DNA of 64,000 bases from Anisus vortex. Taxonomy: Eukaryota > Mollusca > Gastropoda > Planorbidae. Under the pieces are notes generated by a model. The model did not search any database. It was not told where the DNA came from and worked only from the letters and a program-made list of their open reading frames with translations. Location: contig OX421496.1 of NCBI GenBank assembly GCA_949126835.1, positions 21,593,844-21,657,843 of the forward strand. Direction: 5' to 3'. Below, piece after piece: positions 21,868-34,235 of this stretch (position 1 is its first letter; the number at the start of each line of letters is the position of its first letter). The translations under genes were made by a program, and so were the position numbers.

Positions 21868-22555
21868 GTATATCCATAGAAGGATAAGTAAAGTCCTAAA
21901 GGTCAATGGAACAAGCAACATACCAATAGTACCAACAGGAGAAAGCCTAGAAGAAGTAGAAATTTTCAAGTACTCAGGCAACATAGCAGACAAACTAGGA
22001 GGGACCGAGGCAGACATAAAAGCTAGAACGGGCCACGCAAGAGCTGCCTTTAACCAACTGAAAAAGATTTGGAGCTCCAGAATTCTATTCCTGAACACAA
22101 AGTTAAGTTAAGCCCATTGTGATGTATGGTTCGGAAACTTGGAGACTAACCGCCACAATGTCAGGAAAATACAGGCATTTGTTAGCACCTGCATCAGAAG
22201 AATCCTTAGGATAAGTTGACCAGAAACCATCAGTAATAAAGAACTTTAGCAAAGAATTAAATAGAGGCCCGTAGAAGAGGAAATTTCCCATAAGAGATGG
22301 AAATGGATTGGCCACACCCTCAGAAAACTGGCATACAGTGTCACACGGCAAGCGCTCACTTGGAACCCCCAAGGCAAAAGGAAAAAATGTTGGCCAAGAA
22401 ACACCTGGAGGCGCGATATGGAGTCTGATGTTAAAAAGCTAGGGCTTTACTAAGGTCAGATAGAGAAATTAGCCCAGGATCGGGATACCTAGAGGACTCT
22501 TGTTGGCGGCCTGTGTCCCAGGTGGGGCGAAAGGCTTACGTAAGTAAGTAAGAAG
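21868..22555 (+). mobile_element. RTE-type retrotransposon 3' fragment
   Basis: Bounded by the 7-bp duplication GTACAGC (21861-21867, 22556-22562) and ending in GTAAGTAAGTAAG. Broken frames give the RTE RT C-terminus: EVEIFKYSGNIADKLGG, DIKARTGHARAAFNQLKKIW, IVMYGSETWRL, KIQAFVSTCIRRILRI and [14 protein letters not shown]. Absent from the second duplicate, so it arrived after duplication. Confidence 0.85.
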
Positions 22556-22562
22556 GTACAGC

Positions 22563-24394
22563 TTCAAAGACTTTAATCTCTACTTCAATTACAAAATTGA
22601 AGTTATTACTCCCTACACCAGAAACATAATCAAAGCCATAAGTCTCCACATCATGAACCAATTCACTAAAGCCTGTGTAAATGGGCAAGTTTTGCTTTAT
22701 TTTTGTTTCACAAACTAAGCCAAAACTGTACAATACAAAGTATCTGCCACTAATGTGTAAATAGTATTTGCTTTGCCACATTTCCTTTACAAAGTGAGAT
22801 AGTTCCTTGTAAAAGCAAATTTAAATCAGCCGGAACAGACCAGCCAGAATGTGAAGAGTTATAGTGCATGTATCGAGATTACGTCGACAACCCTTCAGCG
22901 AGGACTTGAGATCAAACATTTCATATTTTACTGCACTTTTTCATGACATTAATTAAGAAATTAATGTACAGTAAGCAAATGGTCTGTCAATATTTCTTCT
23001 TTAAGGATGTTTTTTGCCTATTGCATATGTATTTTAATTAGCTGATATCATTATAATGTTACTGTGTTTTTACGTATGTATATTTTGTATATACCTTATA
23101 GTATGTAAACATTTTTTTTTTCATTTTATGTAAATATATTTTTTTAACCATACTATTGTCAATTAAGATAAGATGCACAAGAATGTGAATGGAAGAGATA
23201 CAAAAGCTCCCAACTTTTTTTGTCAGGCTTTCGAGAGTCTCATAAGAGCCTTGGGATGGGGGTAGATGTTGTGAGCTATTTTATCTAAAACATTGTTTTT
23301 TTATTTAGTATTTAATTTGTGTGAGTGGGAAAAAAAACACATGGCCACCAACAAAACATTTTATCTATCACATTCCATTGCAGTGGACTATTTGCCGTCA
23401 ATTAGTAGGCTACCTTTTGTCTTTGTAGTTTTAAATTCTGTAACTTCTATGTTATAACGATACAAGTATACAGTATACATTACTTAGACATATAGGCCTA
23501 CAACAATACAAAAACGTATGTATAGTTGGCTCTATTTTTCATAGAAACCTCGATAACTTACAAGAGATTTGTAGCTAAATGTGCCTAACTAAAATGGTTT
23601 AGACATTGAAAGTACTTTTATACAATTAATTCGGCTACCTCATATATGTTTTATTTACAACTCTCGTATGCAATACAATTTAAATATATAAGATTAGTAA
23701 ATAACTCAACTATTTTTTCAAAATTGTTATAATAAAATGAAATCCAATATCAATGTTTTGATAGAAAGACTGATTTGTTTAACTAGCAACAACAATGTCT
23801 GGGATTTAAAAAAAGAATTTAAACGAATGGGAGCCGCATTTACCTCAACAGTCCCCGCCCCCACATCTCTTTTTGTTTTCACTACTTAGCCTGTGGCTAA
23901 CAAGCTGGTCTATAACACTTTAATCGGCAACACCTCGGTGGGGCAACCCGGGGGGGGGGGCTGGAGCGTTTGCTTTTGTTAACTCGGCGAGTCTCATTCT
24001 GGTGTTTAAAGAAGCAAAGGGGAAGGGCAAATAATCAACCTTACGCAATATTGCTTCGCCATGTTTCATTGTGTTATAGACTGAAGGGGTACATTCGGCG
24101 CCTATTTACAATGCTCGTTTTCATGCATTAGTTAATTAACGTAAATGGTAAACAATTACGGTGTTTTTATTCAATGTTTTACTTAAATTTAAGTAATTAA
24201 CTAATTTTGTTACCAAATTTATATGCTTTATATAATAATATATAAAAATTTTTAATGCCATTTTAGCACTTCTCATAAACTCGACGCCTGGGGCCCATCT
24301 CCTCCGCTTTCCTTTAGCTACGCTATTGCAAAACAAGTCATTAATCAGGCACTTTCTAAAATGCTAACTTCATTTCGTGTCATTTCATTTAATA
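22563..24394. other. Non-coding, AT-rich
   Basis: Holds the right edge of the first segmental duplicate (to ~22955) and then unassigned sequence with a G-run near 23950 and a possible hAT-type end around 24290-24320 (GCGTAGC...GGCCCCAGG on the minus strand). No gene supported. Confidence 0.5.
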
Positions 24395-24402
24395 AACTAG
24401 AG

Positions 24403-24605
24403 ACCAGAGCATGGGTCGGCAAACTTTAGATAATATTGCGCTAAAGTAGCATTTCTAAATCTTTCAGGGATCCTACGGCATTAATGTCATCCTGCTCTTT
24501 TCATGCAGAATATACTTAAACTTCCTTTTTGGTATTCTTTCACGTGCCAATTAAAATGTACTGCTAGCCAAGTCTGGCACGCAATACGTAGGTTGCCCAT
24601 CCCTG
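24403..24605. mobile_element. Short hAT-type MITE
   Basis: About 203 bp between two copies of AACTAGAG (24395-24402, 24606-24613). Termini CAGAGCATGGGTCGGCAAAC and the complement of CAGGGATGGGCAACC are imperfect inverted repeats, related to the repeats at 5.6 and 36.2 kb. Confidence 0.6.
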
Positions 24606-24654
24606 AACTAGAGTGTATTCCTACCAATACGGTCAATAAAACAGTGAATATGTT

Positions 24655-24790
24655 AAGTTTGCCAAATGTACCGTTGCCAAAACTACAGTTTTGATAGTTT
24701 TGCCGAAATTACCGTTGCCGAATTTACCTTTGCCAAAATTACCTTGCCGAAAATACCGTAGACGAATTTACCTAGCCACATTTACAGTGA
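24655..24790 (+). repeat. Degenerate 16-17-bp repeat (TTGCCGAAATTACCG)
   Basis: Seven or so imperfect copies of TTGCCGAAATTACCG. No other content recognised between 24614 and 25382 apart from a decayed GGTGCTA repeat at 24840-25000. Confidence 0.7.
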
Positions 24791-25382
24791 TTATGGTAAT
24801 ACATTCGAATATTACAAGTAATAGAAGTTTTTAGATGCGACCTAGTTTTTTTTGGGTGCTATGTTAGAGTTATGTTAGCAGGTGCTAAATAAGAGTTGTG
24901 TGGTGTTAAATGTGCGTTCCGTGAGTGTAACATAAAATTTCTGTGGTGCTAACTTGAAGTGCCAAAAATACTACTTTGGACTTCTGAAGGTGCTGGCTTT
25001 TTTTTAGCAATTAGTCAAATAAAAAACTTTGAAATTGTTTATGATTAAAATATCATTATTTATTGTTTAAAAATAGTTTTTTTCAATAGCAAAACTATAA
25101 AAAAATTAAATTAAATAAAAAACGAAATAAAAACGGGAAACAACTTGTGTATTTTCTGTGAGTTATCTCCCCATGTCTCAGGTTTCATCACATCCTACTT
25201 TTGTTTCTCCAAGATTTTTATCGCGTGTTTCAGTTTCAGTTTTTTGTATGTCTTCCATTGTCATCAAGTATTAAAAAATTGTAGCGTATCTTTTACAAAT
25301 GTTGGTGGACAATACAAATAAACCATTGGGTGAGGTTAGAAAATTAGGTGGTAGGTCTTTCCGACCATGGTGAGGCAAACCG

Positions 25383-27644
25383 TTGAAACGCCTCTGCATA
25401 TTGTGTCTGAGTGGATATCTAGAGATGGATATACTAGATTTATTCTCAACTAACAGACCAGGACTAGTAGTAGATTATGAAATAATTCCTGGACTTTCAG
25501 ATCATGATATTGTCAGAGTAAATAACAAAATAAAAACCCAAATAAACAAGAAACCTAAAAGAATAATTTACCTCTGGAATAAATGTAACACAACAGAACT
25601 ACATCAAGCAGCAATAAAATTCCAAACCAATTTTCTTACTAAATACAATATAAATAGTCCAGTTGAAGATATTTGGCAATTCATATAAACCAACTTAAAA
25701 GCAATAATGGCTGATTCTGTGCCAACAAAACAAACATCAAATAAAATTAACAAATGTTGGTTTAACACTAAACTAAAGAAACTGTGTAAACAAAAAGAAA
25801 ACCTATTCAAAAAGTTTAAGGCAACTAATTCAATTAGACTACATAAAAAATACCTAAAAATTAAACATTTAACTCAGAAACTAAGCAGACAGCTGCAAAA
25901 TGAATATGTAAACAATGTAATTTCTAAAGATAATAATAAAAACTTATGGTCCTACATTAAATCAAGAAAAATGGACACTACAGGCATAGCTCCACTAAAA
26001 GGCCAAAACAATGAAACTTATAATGATAATGAAACCAAAGCTAATATCCTTAACACACACTTTGCATCATCCTTTTCAAATCCAGGTGACAAAGAAATCT
26101 TCATAAATTTAAACAAACTAGAAGAGATAGGACATATAAATGTAGATGAAAAAGGCATTAAACAACTCCTAACCAACTTAAAAGCAAACAAAGCTTCTGG
26201 TCCAGATGAAATACCAGCAAGACTGCTTAAAGAAATAACCAATGAAATAACTCCAATCTTTAAAATACTTTTTCAGGCCTCTCTAAACCAGGGCAAAGTG
26301 CCCAGAGATTGGAAATTAGCTAATGTAACCCCCCTTTTCAAAAAAGGAGATAAATCTGACCCCGGTAATTATAGACCTGTTTCCCTAACCAGCATAACAT
26401 GTAAATTACTTGAACATATTATATATAGTAGTATAGTAAATCATCTAGACAAACTTAATGCACTGTGCCCACACCAACATGGCTTTAGGAAAAATAGATC
26501 ATGTGAGACTCAATTAATAGGCCTAATAGATGACTTGTCAAAGGGATTAGATAATAACAACCAAACTGATGCTATATTACTAGATTTTTCAAAAACATTT
26601 GATAAAGTTCATCATTCCAGCCTACTAAAAAAACTTAAATATTTTGGCATCTCTGGTCCCTTACATCAGTGGATTCAGGACTTTCTTATAGGCAGAGAAC
26701 AAACAGTGATAATAAATGGCTCTAAGTCATCACCAATAACTGTAAACTCAGGAGTTCCACAAGGAACTGTTCTAGGACCCCTACTATTTCTAATTTATAT
26801 TAATGATCTGCCAAATTGCATCAACACAGGAACAAAAGTAAGATTATTTGCCGATGATTGCATAATTTATAGAATAATAAAGACAGGAAAAGATAGTGAA
26901 CATCTACAAAAAGACCTAGATGAACTACAAAAATGGGAATCAAACTGGAGTATGTCTTTTCACCCAGAAAAATGCCAACTAATAAGGGTATCCAAGAAAA
27001 AGAAACAAATAATAGCAAACTACTTCATTCATGGTAAAGAACTAACTAAAACTAACAATGTTAAGTATCTAGGAGTAATCATAAATGATAAGTTATCTTG
27101 GAACCCTCATATTGATGAAGTAATAAAAAAATCAAACAAAACTTTAGGATTCATAAAAAGGAACTTTTACAAATGTAATAAGAACATAAAACTAAAATGC
27201 TATCTTACATTAGTTAGGCCTATACTAGAATATGCAGCATCTGTATGGGACCCATCAACTAAAGAAAACATTAAAAAATTAGAACAAATTCAAAAAAGAG
27301 CTGCAAGGTTCATAACTAGCGAATATTCCCAATTAACAAGATCAACACCATTAGTCAAATCATTAAACCTAGAAACACTAGAAGACAGAAGGGCAAAGAG
27401 TAAAGTAGTAATAATACATAAGGCATTAAACTCTAATTTAGAAATACAACACAATAACAACCTGTTGCAAATCTCAGATAAACATAAAGATAAAAACACT
27501 TTCCTTGTCCCTTATGCGAGAACAAATGCATATAAGTACTCTTTCTTCCCGAGTGGCATTCGGGCATGGAATGGGTTGCCTGGACAAACCAGGAAAACCA
27601 GTAACTTAACATCATATAAAACATTAATAAAAATACAAGACTAG
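25383..27644 (+). pseudogene. Endonuclease/reverse transcriptase ORF with one stop
   Basis: One continuous frame broken only by TAA at 25686-25688. Before the stop: LDLFSTNRPGLVVDYEIIPG followed by LSDHDIV, the C-terminal SDH motif of the AP endonuclease. After it, a 645-residue RT frame (25707-27644): NKASGPDEIPARLLK; RDWKLANVTPLFKKGDKSDP; HGFRKNRSCETQL; LLDFSKTFDKVHH (first catalytic Asp); GVPQGTVLGPLLFLIYINDL; FADDCIIY (catalytic Asp pair, ~26850); VKYLGVIINDKLSW; ending with YSFFPSGIRAWNGLPG. Start of the protein is missing, so this copy is not autonomous, but its integrity suggests recent activity. Confidence 0.93.
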
Positions 27645-27729
27645 ACTCGGACCACGGATGAGCGTAGGACGCAATAATCTTCTTTATAGAAGGAGCGTCT
27701 GTAATGTATAAGATAAGATAAGATAAGAT
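25383..27729 (+). mobile_element. Non-LTR retrotransposon (Jockey/CR1-type), nearly intact 3' half
   Basis: 5'-truncated inside the endonuclease domain; encodes the endonuclease C-terminus and a full reverse transcriptase, and ends in ATAAGATAAGATAAGATG, a short tandem tail instead of poly(A). Relatives at 20.1, 34.8, 49.7 and 58.2 kb share the same 3' end. Confidence 0.92.
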
Positions 27730-28347
27730 GGTTGTCTAAACCCTATGTTGGTCAGTATTAGTCAACTTTTAAAACATAGAGAGAAATTACTTTGTTAGTG
27801 TGTTTGCTTAACGTTGGCTATGTTTGCTTTATTTTAGGGATCGGGGAGTAAGAAATATTTATAGTTTCACCTTTACCCTCCCGCCTTACATTAAAATTCA
27901 TTTTGTTACTATATACTTATAGTGAAGACATACTGTCACAGGATGAATAAATACCACAACTAATGTTTCAACAATGGTAACGTGAAGAATTGAAGAGAGG
28001 CATAGGTCTCATTAACTTGATTTAATACATATTATTTATTTTCAATATAAGGTCTCATTCATTCACCAATGTCTTCCAAGTCTGCATTTATATCTACTTG
28101 TACAATAGCTGTCCTAGCTTCAATAGTTGAATATAATACAATTAGCTTCGTTGCCTTCTGCATCACAACTCACTTGTCTTTCGTTTCTTTGTTGATAGGA
28201 AACCCTTGGAGAATCTCAAACTTATTCATTTTATAGTGTTAAATCGTTCATTAAATATATCATGCGCACCTTACAACAATCTATATATTAACATACATTA
28301 TTAATCTATTACACATTTAGAACAATCATAAAAATGTAGGTTTAACC

Positions 28348-28779
28348 ATAGACTATAATACACATAGACCGCTTGCTTTAGTTTTTTATGCTATCGTCTT
28401 CTTTTTTTGCAATGCCCGATTCTAAATAAAGTAATTGTCATACAAGTTCCGTTTTATTAAATCGCATTTTTTTCGACTTTAAATGAATACTAGTAGGCCT
28501 ATTAATCCTATTATCATTGACTAGAATAAGATGGATCGCCTGCTCTATTTTTAGAGCTTATGTTCTTTTTTCCGTGCGCACACGCTCTGTACTACTTTTG
28601 ATTTTAATTTTTCATTGAGAAAATCATAGCGATTAAATAAAACGGAACTTGTATATCAATAACTTTTTTTCATGTATAGCAATTACTTTATTTAGAATCG
28701 GGAATTCCGAAAATCAGTGTTTCAAGTCATCATATAGCAGAAATACTGAAGCAAGCGGTCCATGTATATTATAGTCTAT
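28348..28779. mobile_element. 432-bp MITE with long TIRs, empty site known
   Basis: Termini ATAGACTATAATACACATAG and TATATTATAGTCTAT with ACCGCTTGCTT / AAGCAAGCGGT inside, flanked by GGTTTAACC (28339-28347, 28780-28788). The first duplicate reads straight through (GTAGGTTTAACAATTTG at 14290). A related partial copy is at 51170-51380. Confidence 0.85.
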
Positions 28780-28921
28780 GGTTTAACCATTTGTTAAAAC
28801 ATTCCAGATTTTCAGGCAGATGCCATCTTGATAATAGCTAATCATATAATGACATATGTATTATTGTTATTGTTACGAAAGTAGTTTTATTTCCATAGAT
28901 ATATTGGTTCTATAGTTCTCG

Positions 28922-29745
28922 TAGGAACGAGACAGAAGCTTGCTTCCCTCAGCGTGTCTGACCTCCAGTTGGGTGACGCTACTGTGCCCTTCTCCTCAAC
29001 GGTAAAGAGCCTCGGCATGTTTCTGGACTCCACTCTGTCCATGCAACCCCACATCTCCTTCCTGATTAAAACCTGCTTTTTTCACCTGCGACGTATTGCC
29101 ACTATCCGTCGCTACCTCACTCCGGAAGCTTGTACCAAGCTCGTCATCACTCTCCTCTTCTCTCGTTTGGACTACTGTAACTGTCTTCTGGCCGGCCTTC
29201 CTGCCTCTTCCATTCAAGGGTTCCAACGCGTCCAAAACTGCGCTGCCAGACTAGTCCTAAAGAAGAAGAAGTCCGACCACATTTCACCTCTGCTCTACTC
29301 TCTGCACTGGCTCCCTATTCAAAATAGGATTTCATATAAACTGGCATCTCTATGCTATAAATGCCTCAATGACTCTGTCCCGGATTATCTAATTTCCTGT
29401 CTGGAAATATATACAAAACCACGCCCACTTCGATCGGCTGCTCACAAACTCAATTTGACGATCCCACGGACAAAACTCCTGACAGCTGGTCAGCGGGCCT
29501 TCACCTACTCCGGCCCCTCCGCATGGAACACCCTGCCACTCCAGCTGCGACAAAGCTCGAACTTTAACATTTTCAAGACCGGACTCAAGACGCACCTATT
29601 TCTTATGGACTCCTAGCCCACTTACATTTTTTTATATTTGTCTGTTATTGTTATCATCGTCTGTAATTGTTAAGAGCATAGAACTGATTGCGGGATATGC
29701 GCTATATAAGCTTCATTTATTATTATTTCTATTATTATTATTTAA
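28922..29745 (+). mobile_element. CR1/L2-like non-LTR retrotransposon 3' fragment
   Basis: Encodes the region after the RT catalytic centre and ends with GGGATATGCGCTATATAAGC followed by ATT repeats, a 3' end typical of several invertebrate non-LTR lineages. Absent from the equivalent spot in the first duplicate. Confidence 0.85.
28954..29616 (+). pseudogene. CR1-like RT C-terminal region (open but truncated)
   Basis: 220-residue open frame: VKSLGMFLDSTLSMQPHISF, FHLRRIATIRRYLT, SRLDYCNCLLAGLPASSIQG, RVQNCAARLV, HISPLLYSLHWLPIQNRISY, WNTLPLQLRQSSNFNIFKTG and KTHLF. This is the thumb/connector segment downstream of RT in CR1/L2-like elements. No stops, but endonuclease and RT core are missing (5' truncation), so no activity expected. 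The frame opens upstream of the ATG (from ~28922). Confidence 0.85.
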
Positions 29746-30422
29746 AGATCAAAAGAAATAATCTTAAATCCGAAATGTTTCCGTATTAGTGTTAGGAATA
29801 AAACATGTATATGTCTAGACACTACGTCATAGGATTAAAATGTGTCATACGTCGCACGAGGGTTTGAGATCATTAGAGTTCTAACTTGGGCGCTGTTGTG
29901 TGAGGACTGTTCTTGACCACTTTCTTAAAAGATATGTTATTTCGGCTAATTACGATATAAAAGAATCTCAACTGATTTACGTTTCATCCTATACTATTGG
30001 TACCTGTATTCTGTGTTGCTGTTATATTCATAATTTCAACTTGTTGGAATAAAATTGTGTTTAATATTCAAACAGGATTGTGGATTTCCTCTATATTCTA
30101 TATTAAGGTATAGTTTACCTAATACATTTCATAACAATTAATGCACATCCTACGAGCCAAATAAATATCAAAATCTACTAAAATAACACCAATACTAATT
30201 CTTATACAACCTTATTGGATCCAAGAGGGATGTGAATCAAAAGAATGTATAAATATTACATTCCTAAATATAATATTATACGTCAGTAGCTGTTTTCGCA
30301 CGTGACATTATCATTACTTTTTCAAACGTAAGGGGAAAAAATTTATTTTTATGACAATAATCGAAAGCGAACAAACGTAAAGAAAAAAAAACGAAGCCAA
30401 TATTTATGATTACAAACAGTGT

Positions 30423-30428
30423 TTTATT
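30423..30428 (-). terminator. Poly(A) signal of gene C
   Basis: AATAAA on the minus strand 8 bases past the stop codon, same position as in gene B. Confidence 0.6.
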
Positions 30429-30435
30429 ACATGTA

Positions 30436-31070
30436 TTACGAGTCATTGCCTGTGGCTCCTAGACCTACATCAACACCAAGGGATAAACCAAAGATTGGGC
30501 GGCACTGAAGCTCATCGAAGCAGGGAGGCACAAATGGACAGATGGTCACTCGGGTGCATCTCTGGCCGAACGGGCAGAAAGGCAAGCATCGGTTCACAAT
30601 GCACACTGGGCTATTGTTGACCGTTGGCGTATTGAATGGGTTTCTGTTGTAGCAGCAGTTACCGCGGCCCGTTCCGTCAGCTACACAGACAGAGTCGAAT
30701 GGACAATCTCTGGGTAAAAGTGGGTTGCATCTTCTTGCACTTAATGAGCTGAAATAAAAACATGGAGATTTGTTTAAATTTATGTTTCGTTGCATAAGCT
30801 AAGCTTTAAAAAAAGGGATTGTCTCCATCATATTTTTAATACAGGCGTTACATCTACAGAGAATGGGGCACAGTGTCCGAGCGGCAGCGCGTTCGGCTGG
30901 CGTAGCGAAGGTCCTGGGATCGAATTCAGCTGAAAGCAGACTCGAGGTGTCGTTAAGTCTACCAAGCTCTTATGAGTATCTGACATTAGTTGGGGTAAAG
31001 TAAAGGCGGCTGGGCATTGTGCAGGCCACTAATCCCAAAGGAATACGAGAGAGAGAGAGAGAGAGAGAGG

Positions 31071-31106
<36 letters not shown>

Positions 31107-33880
31107 CAGAGAGAGAGAGAGAGAGAGAGAGATACAGAAAGGAAGATAGAGAAAGGAGTAAAGAGAGAGAAAGAAAGTGAGCAAGAGATCGATAAAGCGA
31201 TGGAGTGAGAGATCGTCCAAGGTGCACTACAAGTTTACCAAGTGGTAAATGTAGGCATACACGTTTATAACTCACTCTGGGAATCCAGGATTACCAGCTA
31301 AGACTGTGTCGAAGTATCGGTTCCTATTACACACAGCATCCACACCTACAACATTGGTGGAAAAAAGAAACAAGTTCAAATTTAGAATATGTAAAAAAAA
31401 AGTCTCCTATACTTGATTAGTTCCATTTATAAAATGTATAAAAAAAAAACTATTTCAGAGTTTGGTCTGACCTCTTGGTACACAAGGAACACAGACTGGT
31501 CTTGGAGGACAAATAGGACAGGGTTGCTGGACTCTGCAGACGTTTCCTGGCGCACATAACACAGTGGTACATAACCTACTGACAGGAAACTGTGCGCTCA
31601 CCATGCACAACACACTTACCTATATGAGATATAGAAAATTCTAAACATATTGGTATCAATATAAATTATTAAAAAAAAATATTTTCATGAACTTAAAGCT
31701 GAGGTTGAACTACTTGTAATGCTTATTATTAATCAGTAGGGAGTAAGGCAGAAATTAAGTGTTAAATACCGTACTAGGCATGGAAGATAAACGATTTTTA
31801 AAGTATACCAAACTTTGCTATAAAAAAAAAAGAAAAAAAAAGCCGATAGCAAAGAGAATTATGTGCTGAAGTTACTAGATTCATAGTTTTACTTCTAAAT
31901 TAACTCACTACTTTAACTCTACAACTACACCAACTATATTAATTCTACCACTACGTTAACTCTACAGCTGCATTAACTCTACCATTACATTATCTCTACC
32001 ACAACGTTAACTCTACAACTTTTTTAACGCTTATGAAAAATTAACTCTATTACTACAGTAACACCACTGGAAGACTAACACACTAACTATCTTATCCTAC
32101 ATTAACTCTACATCTACGTTAAATCTACCACTACATTAACTCTAAAAGTACACCAACTACATTAACTCTACATCTACGTTAAATCTACCACTACATTAAC
32201 TCTAAAAGTACACCAACTACATTAACTCTACATCTACGTTAAATCTACCACTACATTAACTCTAAAACTACACCAACTACATTAACTCTACATCTACGTT
32301 AAATCTACCACTACATTAACTCTAAAAGTACACCAACTACATTAACTCTAAAACTACACCAACTACATTAACTATACATCTAAGTTAACTCTACAACTAC
32401 ATTAACTCTACCGGTAGTTTACCAGAAAAATATAACCCCATTGCTAAGTCCCACTTGCATGTCGTAAAACTACACCAACTACATTAACTCTACATCTACG
32501 TTAAATCTACCACTACATTAACTCTAAAAGTACACCAACTACATTAACTCTACATCTACGTTAAATCTACCACTACATTAACTCTAAAACTACACCAACT
32601 ACATCAACTCTACATCTACGTTAAATCAACCACTACATTAACTCTAAAACTACACCAACTACATTAACTCTACATCTAAACTCTACATCTACGTTAACTC
32701 TACCACTACAATTAACTCTAAAACTACACCAACTACATTAACTCTAAAACTACACCAACTACATTAACTATACATCTAAGTTAACTCTACAACTACATTA
32801 ACTCTACTCAGATTGCACTACCCTGGATAGAGGTTTTGCGCAACTCCAGCTTGGGGGCTCTGGTGTTGGTAACATGGAGATGGGTGGGTGTAAAGTCGTG
32901 ATGGGGCCTGTATCCAGGATGTGACAATTCCACAGAGTATTCCCAGAATCTAAAAACTAAATGGCACAACTGAGTGTCATAACCATTTGGAGCGCTATGT
33001 GGATGGCGGAGATTGGACCATAGGCCAGCCCCACCTCAACACAAATCAGCCCTGACTCAATGCAGCCCGACCCCGAAGTACAACTCACAGGTGCTGTGCG
33101 CAGAATCGAAAACTCTCTTGAACAGCGGGGTTTGAAAAAAAGTCACAAAGGAAAACCCAGAATAACAATGCCAGTGTTTCTGACATTGACTTCAAGAGAG
33201 CAAATTGCTCTGCAGACTGGCTAATAGAAGAAGCAGTCTGAATTATCAATTTCTTAAATTGGTTTACAATTACGTTGAAAGATATCTAAAGATGTTTTTA
33301 ATAATACAAGTTGGACACTGTCAAAAACTAAATTTCTTTTCTTCAATCATTAGTATAAAAACAATGTTAATAAGTTGACAACATTTCAATAAGCCATAAT
33401 GTAATAGTGAACAAATGTTAAATATCTGAGGGGATTCATTTAGGCCTAGTCGGAAACGCAGACAAAACATATCTAGCGCAGTCACCCTTTTGCATAGAAG
33501 TTACATGAAATAGTGTCATACATCTGAGTCTTTTATTGATTATTAGGCCGTGTCCATTTTATGCTTTTCTAAATTGTGATTAACTTTGGCTTTCCAATAT
33601 ACTTCATCATGTTTTTCACTAAATAGTCGTTTATTGAAAGCTTTCAAGGCGATACTATTTTTTTAAAAATATCTTTGCGAACAATAAAATTACTAATCTA
33701 GCTTAGCCTGTAAAATAACGACAAAAAATTCCCTCTGCTATTACCCAGCTAACTGTAGCAACGTCTATATTGTCTAAGGAAACTTTTCTTTATAACAATA
33801 AATATAACATAATCTTTGTAGACATAGACAATAGTACTCACCAGGATTAAGATGGGAGATAACACGTTTCTAAAGTTCAT
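30436..33880 (-). CDS. Cysteine-rich secreted protein, copy C (four exons)
   Basis: Exons, minus strand: 1 at 33842-33880 (MNFRNVLSPILIL, donor GTGAGT); 2 at 31472-31619 (148 nt, donor GTCAGA); 3 at 31276-31345 (70 nt, donor GTGAGT); 4 at 30436-30748 (313 nt, TAA). Total 570 nt, 189 aa, phases consistent. Signal peptide 1-23 ending VSAQ; 20 Cys after it in the same positions as copy B: LCTTVLCAPGNVCRV...CPICPP..CVPCVPRG in exon 2, one Cys in exon 3, RRCNPLLPRDCPFDSVCV..GNCCYN and CLPFCPFGQRCTRV...CFDELQC in exon 4. One GVDVGL in the tail against two in B. No stop, frameshift or splice-site damage: the best candidate for a working gene along with B. Role unknown; secretion inferred from the signal peptide. 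Confidence 0.88.
30862..31034 (+). mobile_element. SINE in intron 3 of gene C (3'-shortened)
   Basis: Same insertion as in B: GTCCGAGCGGCAGCGCG head and CTGGGCATTGTGCAGGCCAC body. The 3' part is missing and is followed by a GA tract, as in copy D. Confidence 0.82.
31047..31205 (+). repeat. (GA)n microsatellite
   Basis: Almost uninterrupted GA with AGGGACAGAG interruptions, directly after the truncated SINE in intron 3 of gene C. D has a shorter homologous tract (54960-55015); B has none. Confidence 0.95.
31895..32805 (+). repeat. CTACATTAACTCTA minisatellite, intron 1 of C, with 60-bp higher-order unit
   Basis: Expanded form of the intron-1 array. From about 32100 a composite 60-bp unit (ACATCTACGTTAAATCTACC plus CACTACATTAACTCTAAAAG plus TACACCAACTACATTAACTCT) repeats almost exactly five times, is interrupted by ~55 bp of unrelated sequence at about 32412-32466, and resumes. 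Confidence 0.9.
32812..33240 (+). other. ~430-bp insert in intron 1 of gene C, unidentified
   Basis: GC-richer block (CAGATTGCACTACCCTGG... to ...GAAGAAGCAGTCTG) with no counterpart in copy B or D. No motif recognised; could be a retroelement 5' fragment. Confidence 0.45.
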
Positions 33881-33965
33881 GGTTGTTGTCTTTCCTTTCT
33901 TCTCGAAACACGAGTGTTAATTGCAAGTAAGTCAGCGAGCCGTTTGGTCTGGACCTGGACCCCCC

Positions 33966-33974
33966 AATATATAG
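33966..33974 (-). promoter_or_regulatory. TATA box of gene C
   Basis: CTATATATT on the minus strand 86 bases before the ATG at 33880, same position as in gene B. Confidence 0.75.
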
Positions 33975-34235
33975 GCGCTAATAAAACTAGGCCCACTTTT
34001 AGTGTGTCATCAATAGCGGGATCTTCCTGGAGTTGACATCTTGTTGACATTGTGTTGTCCTGTCTTGTCACTCACGACATCATAATTTGAATAAAGTGTA
34101 ATATGGAACAGAGAAATGGAAGGAGAGGGGCGATAAGCTGTCTACTCAGACGAGATTTGTAGGGTATGTTGACTAGTACATTGAGCGCGCGGGAGGGGGG
34201 GGGGCTAAATTGACAGATACTTTAGAAAGAAGGGA

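Larger units (their letters stand above)
13785..22955 (+). repeat. Segmental duplication, copy 1 (contains gene B)
   Basis: Direct duplicate of 27775-35720. The left edge shares CATAGAGAGAAATTACTTTG; the right edge shares GATCAAACATT(T)CATATT...CTTTTTCATGACAT. Similarity covers flanks, gene, introns, promoter and distal sequence; lengths differ because of later insertions and repeat expansions specific to each copy. Confidence 0.82.

Noticed and set aside
31017..31275. Arg/Glu-repeat and Ser/Leu-repeat frames
   Set aside because: Translations of the (GA)n microsatellite and SINE, not genes.
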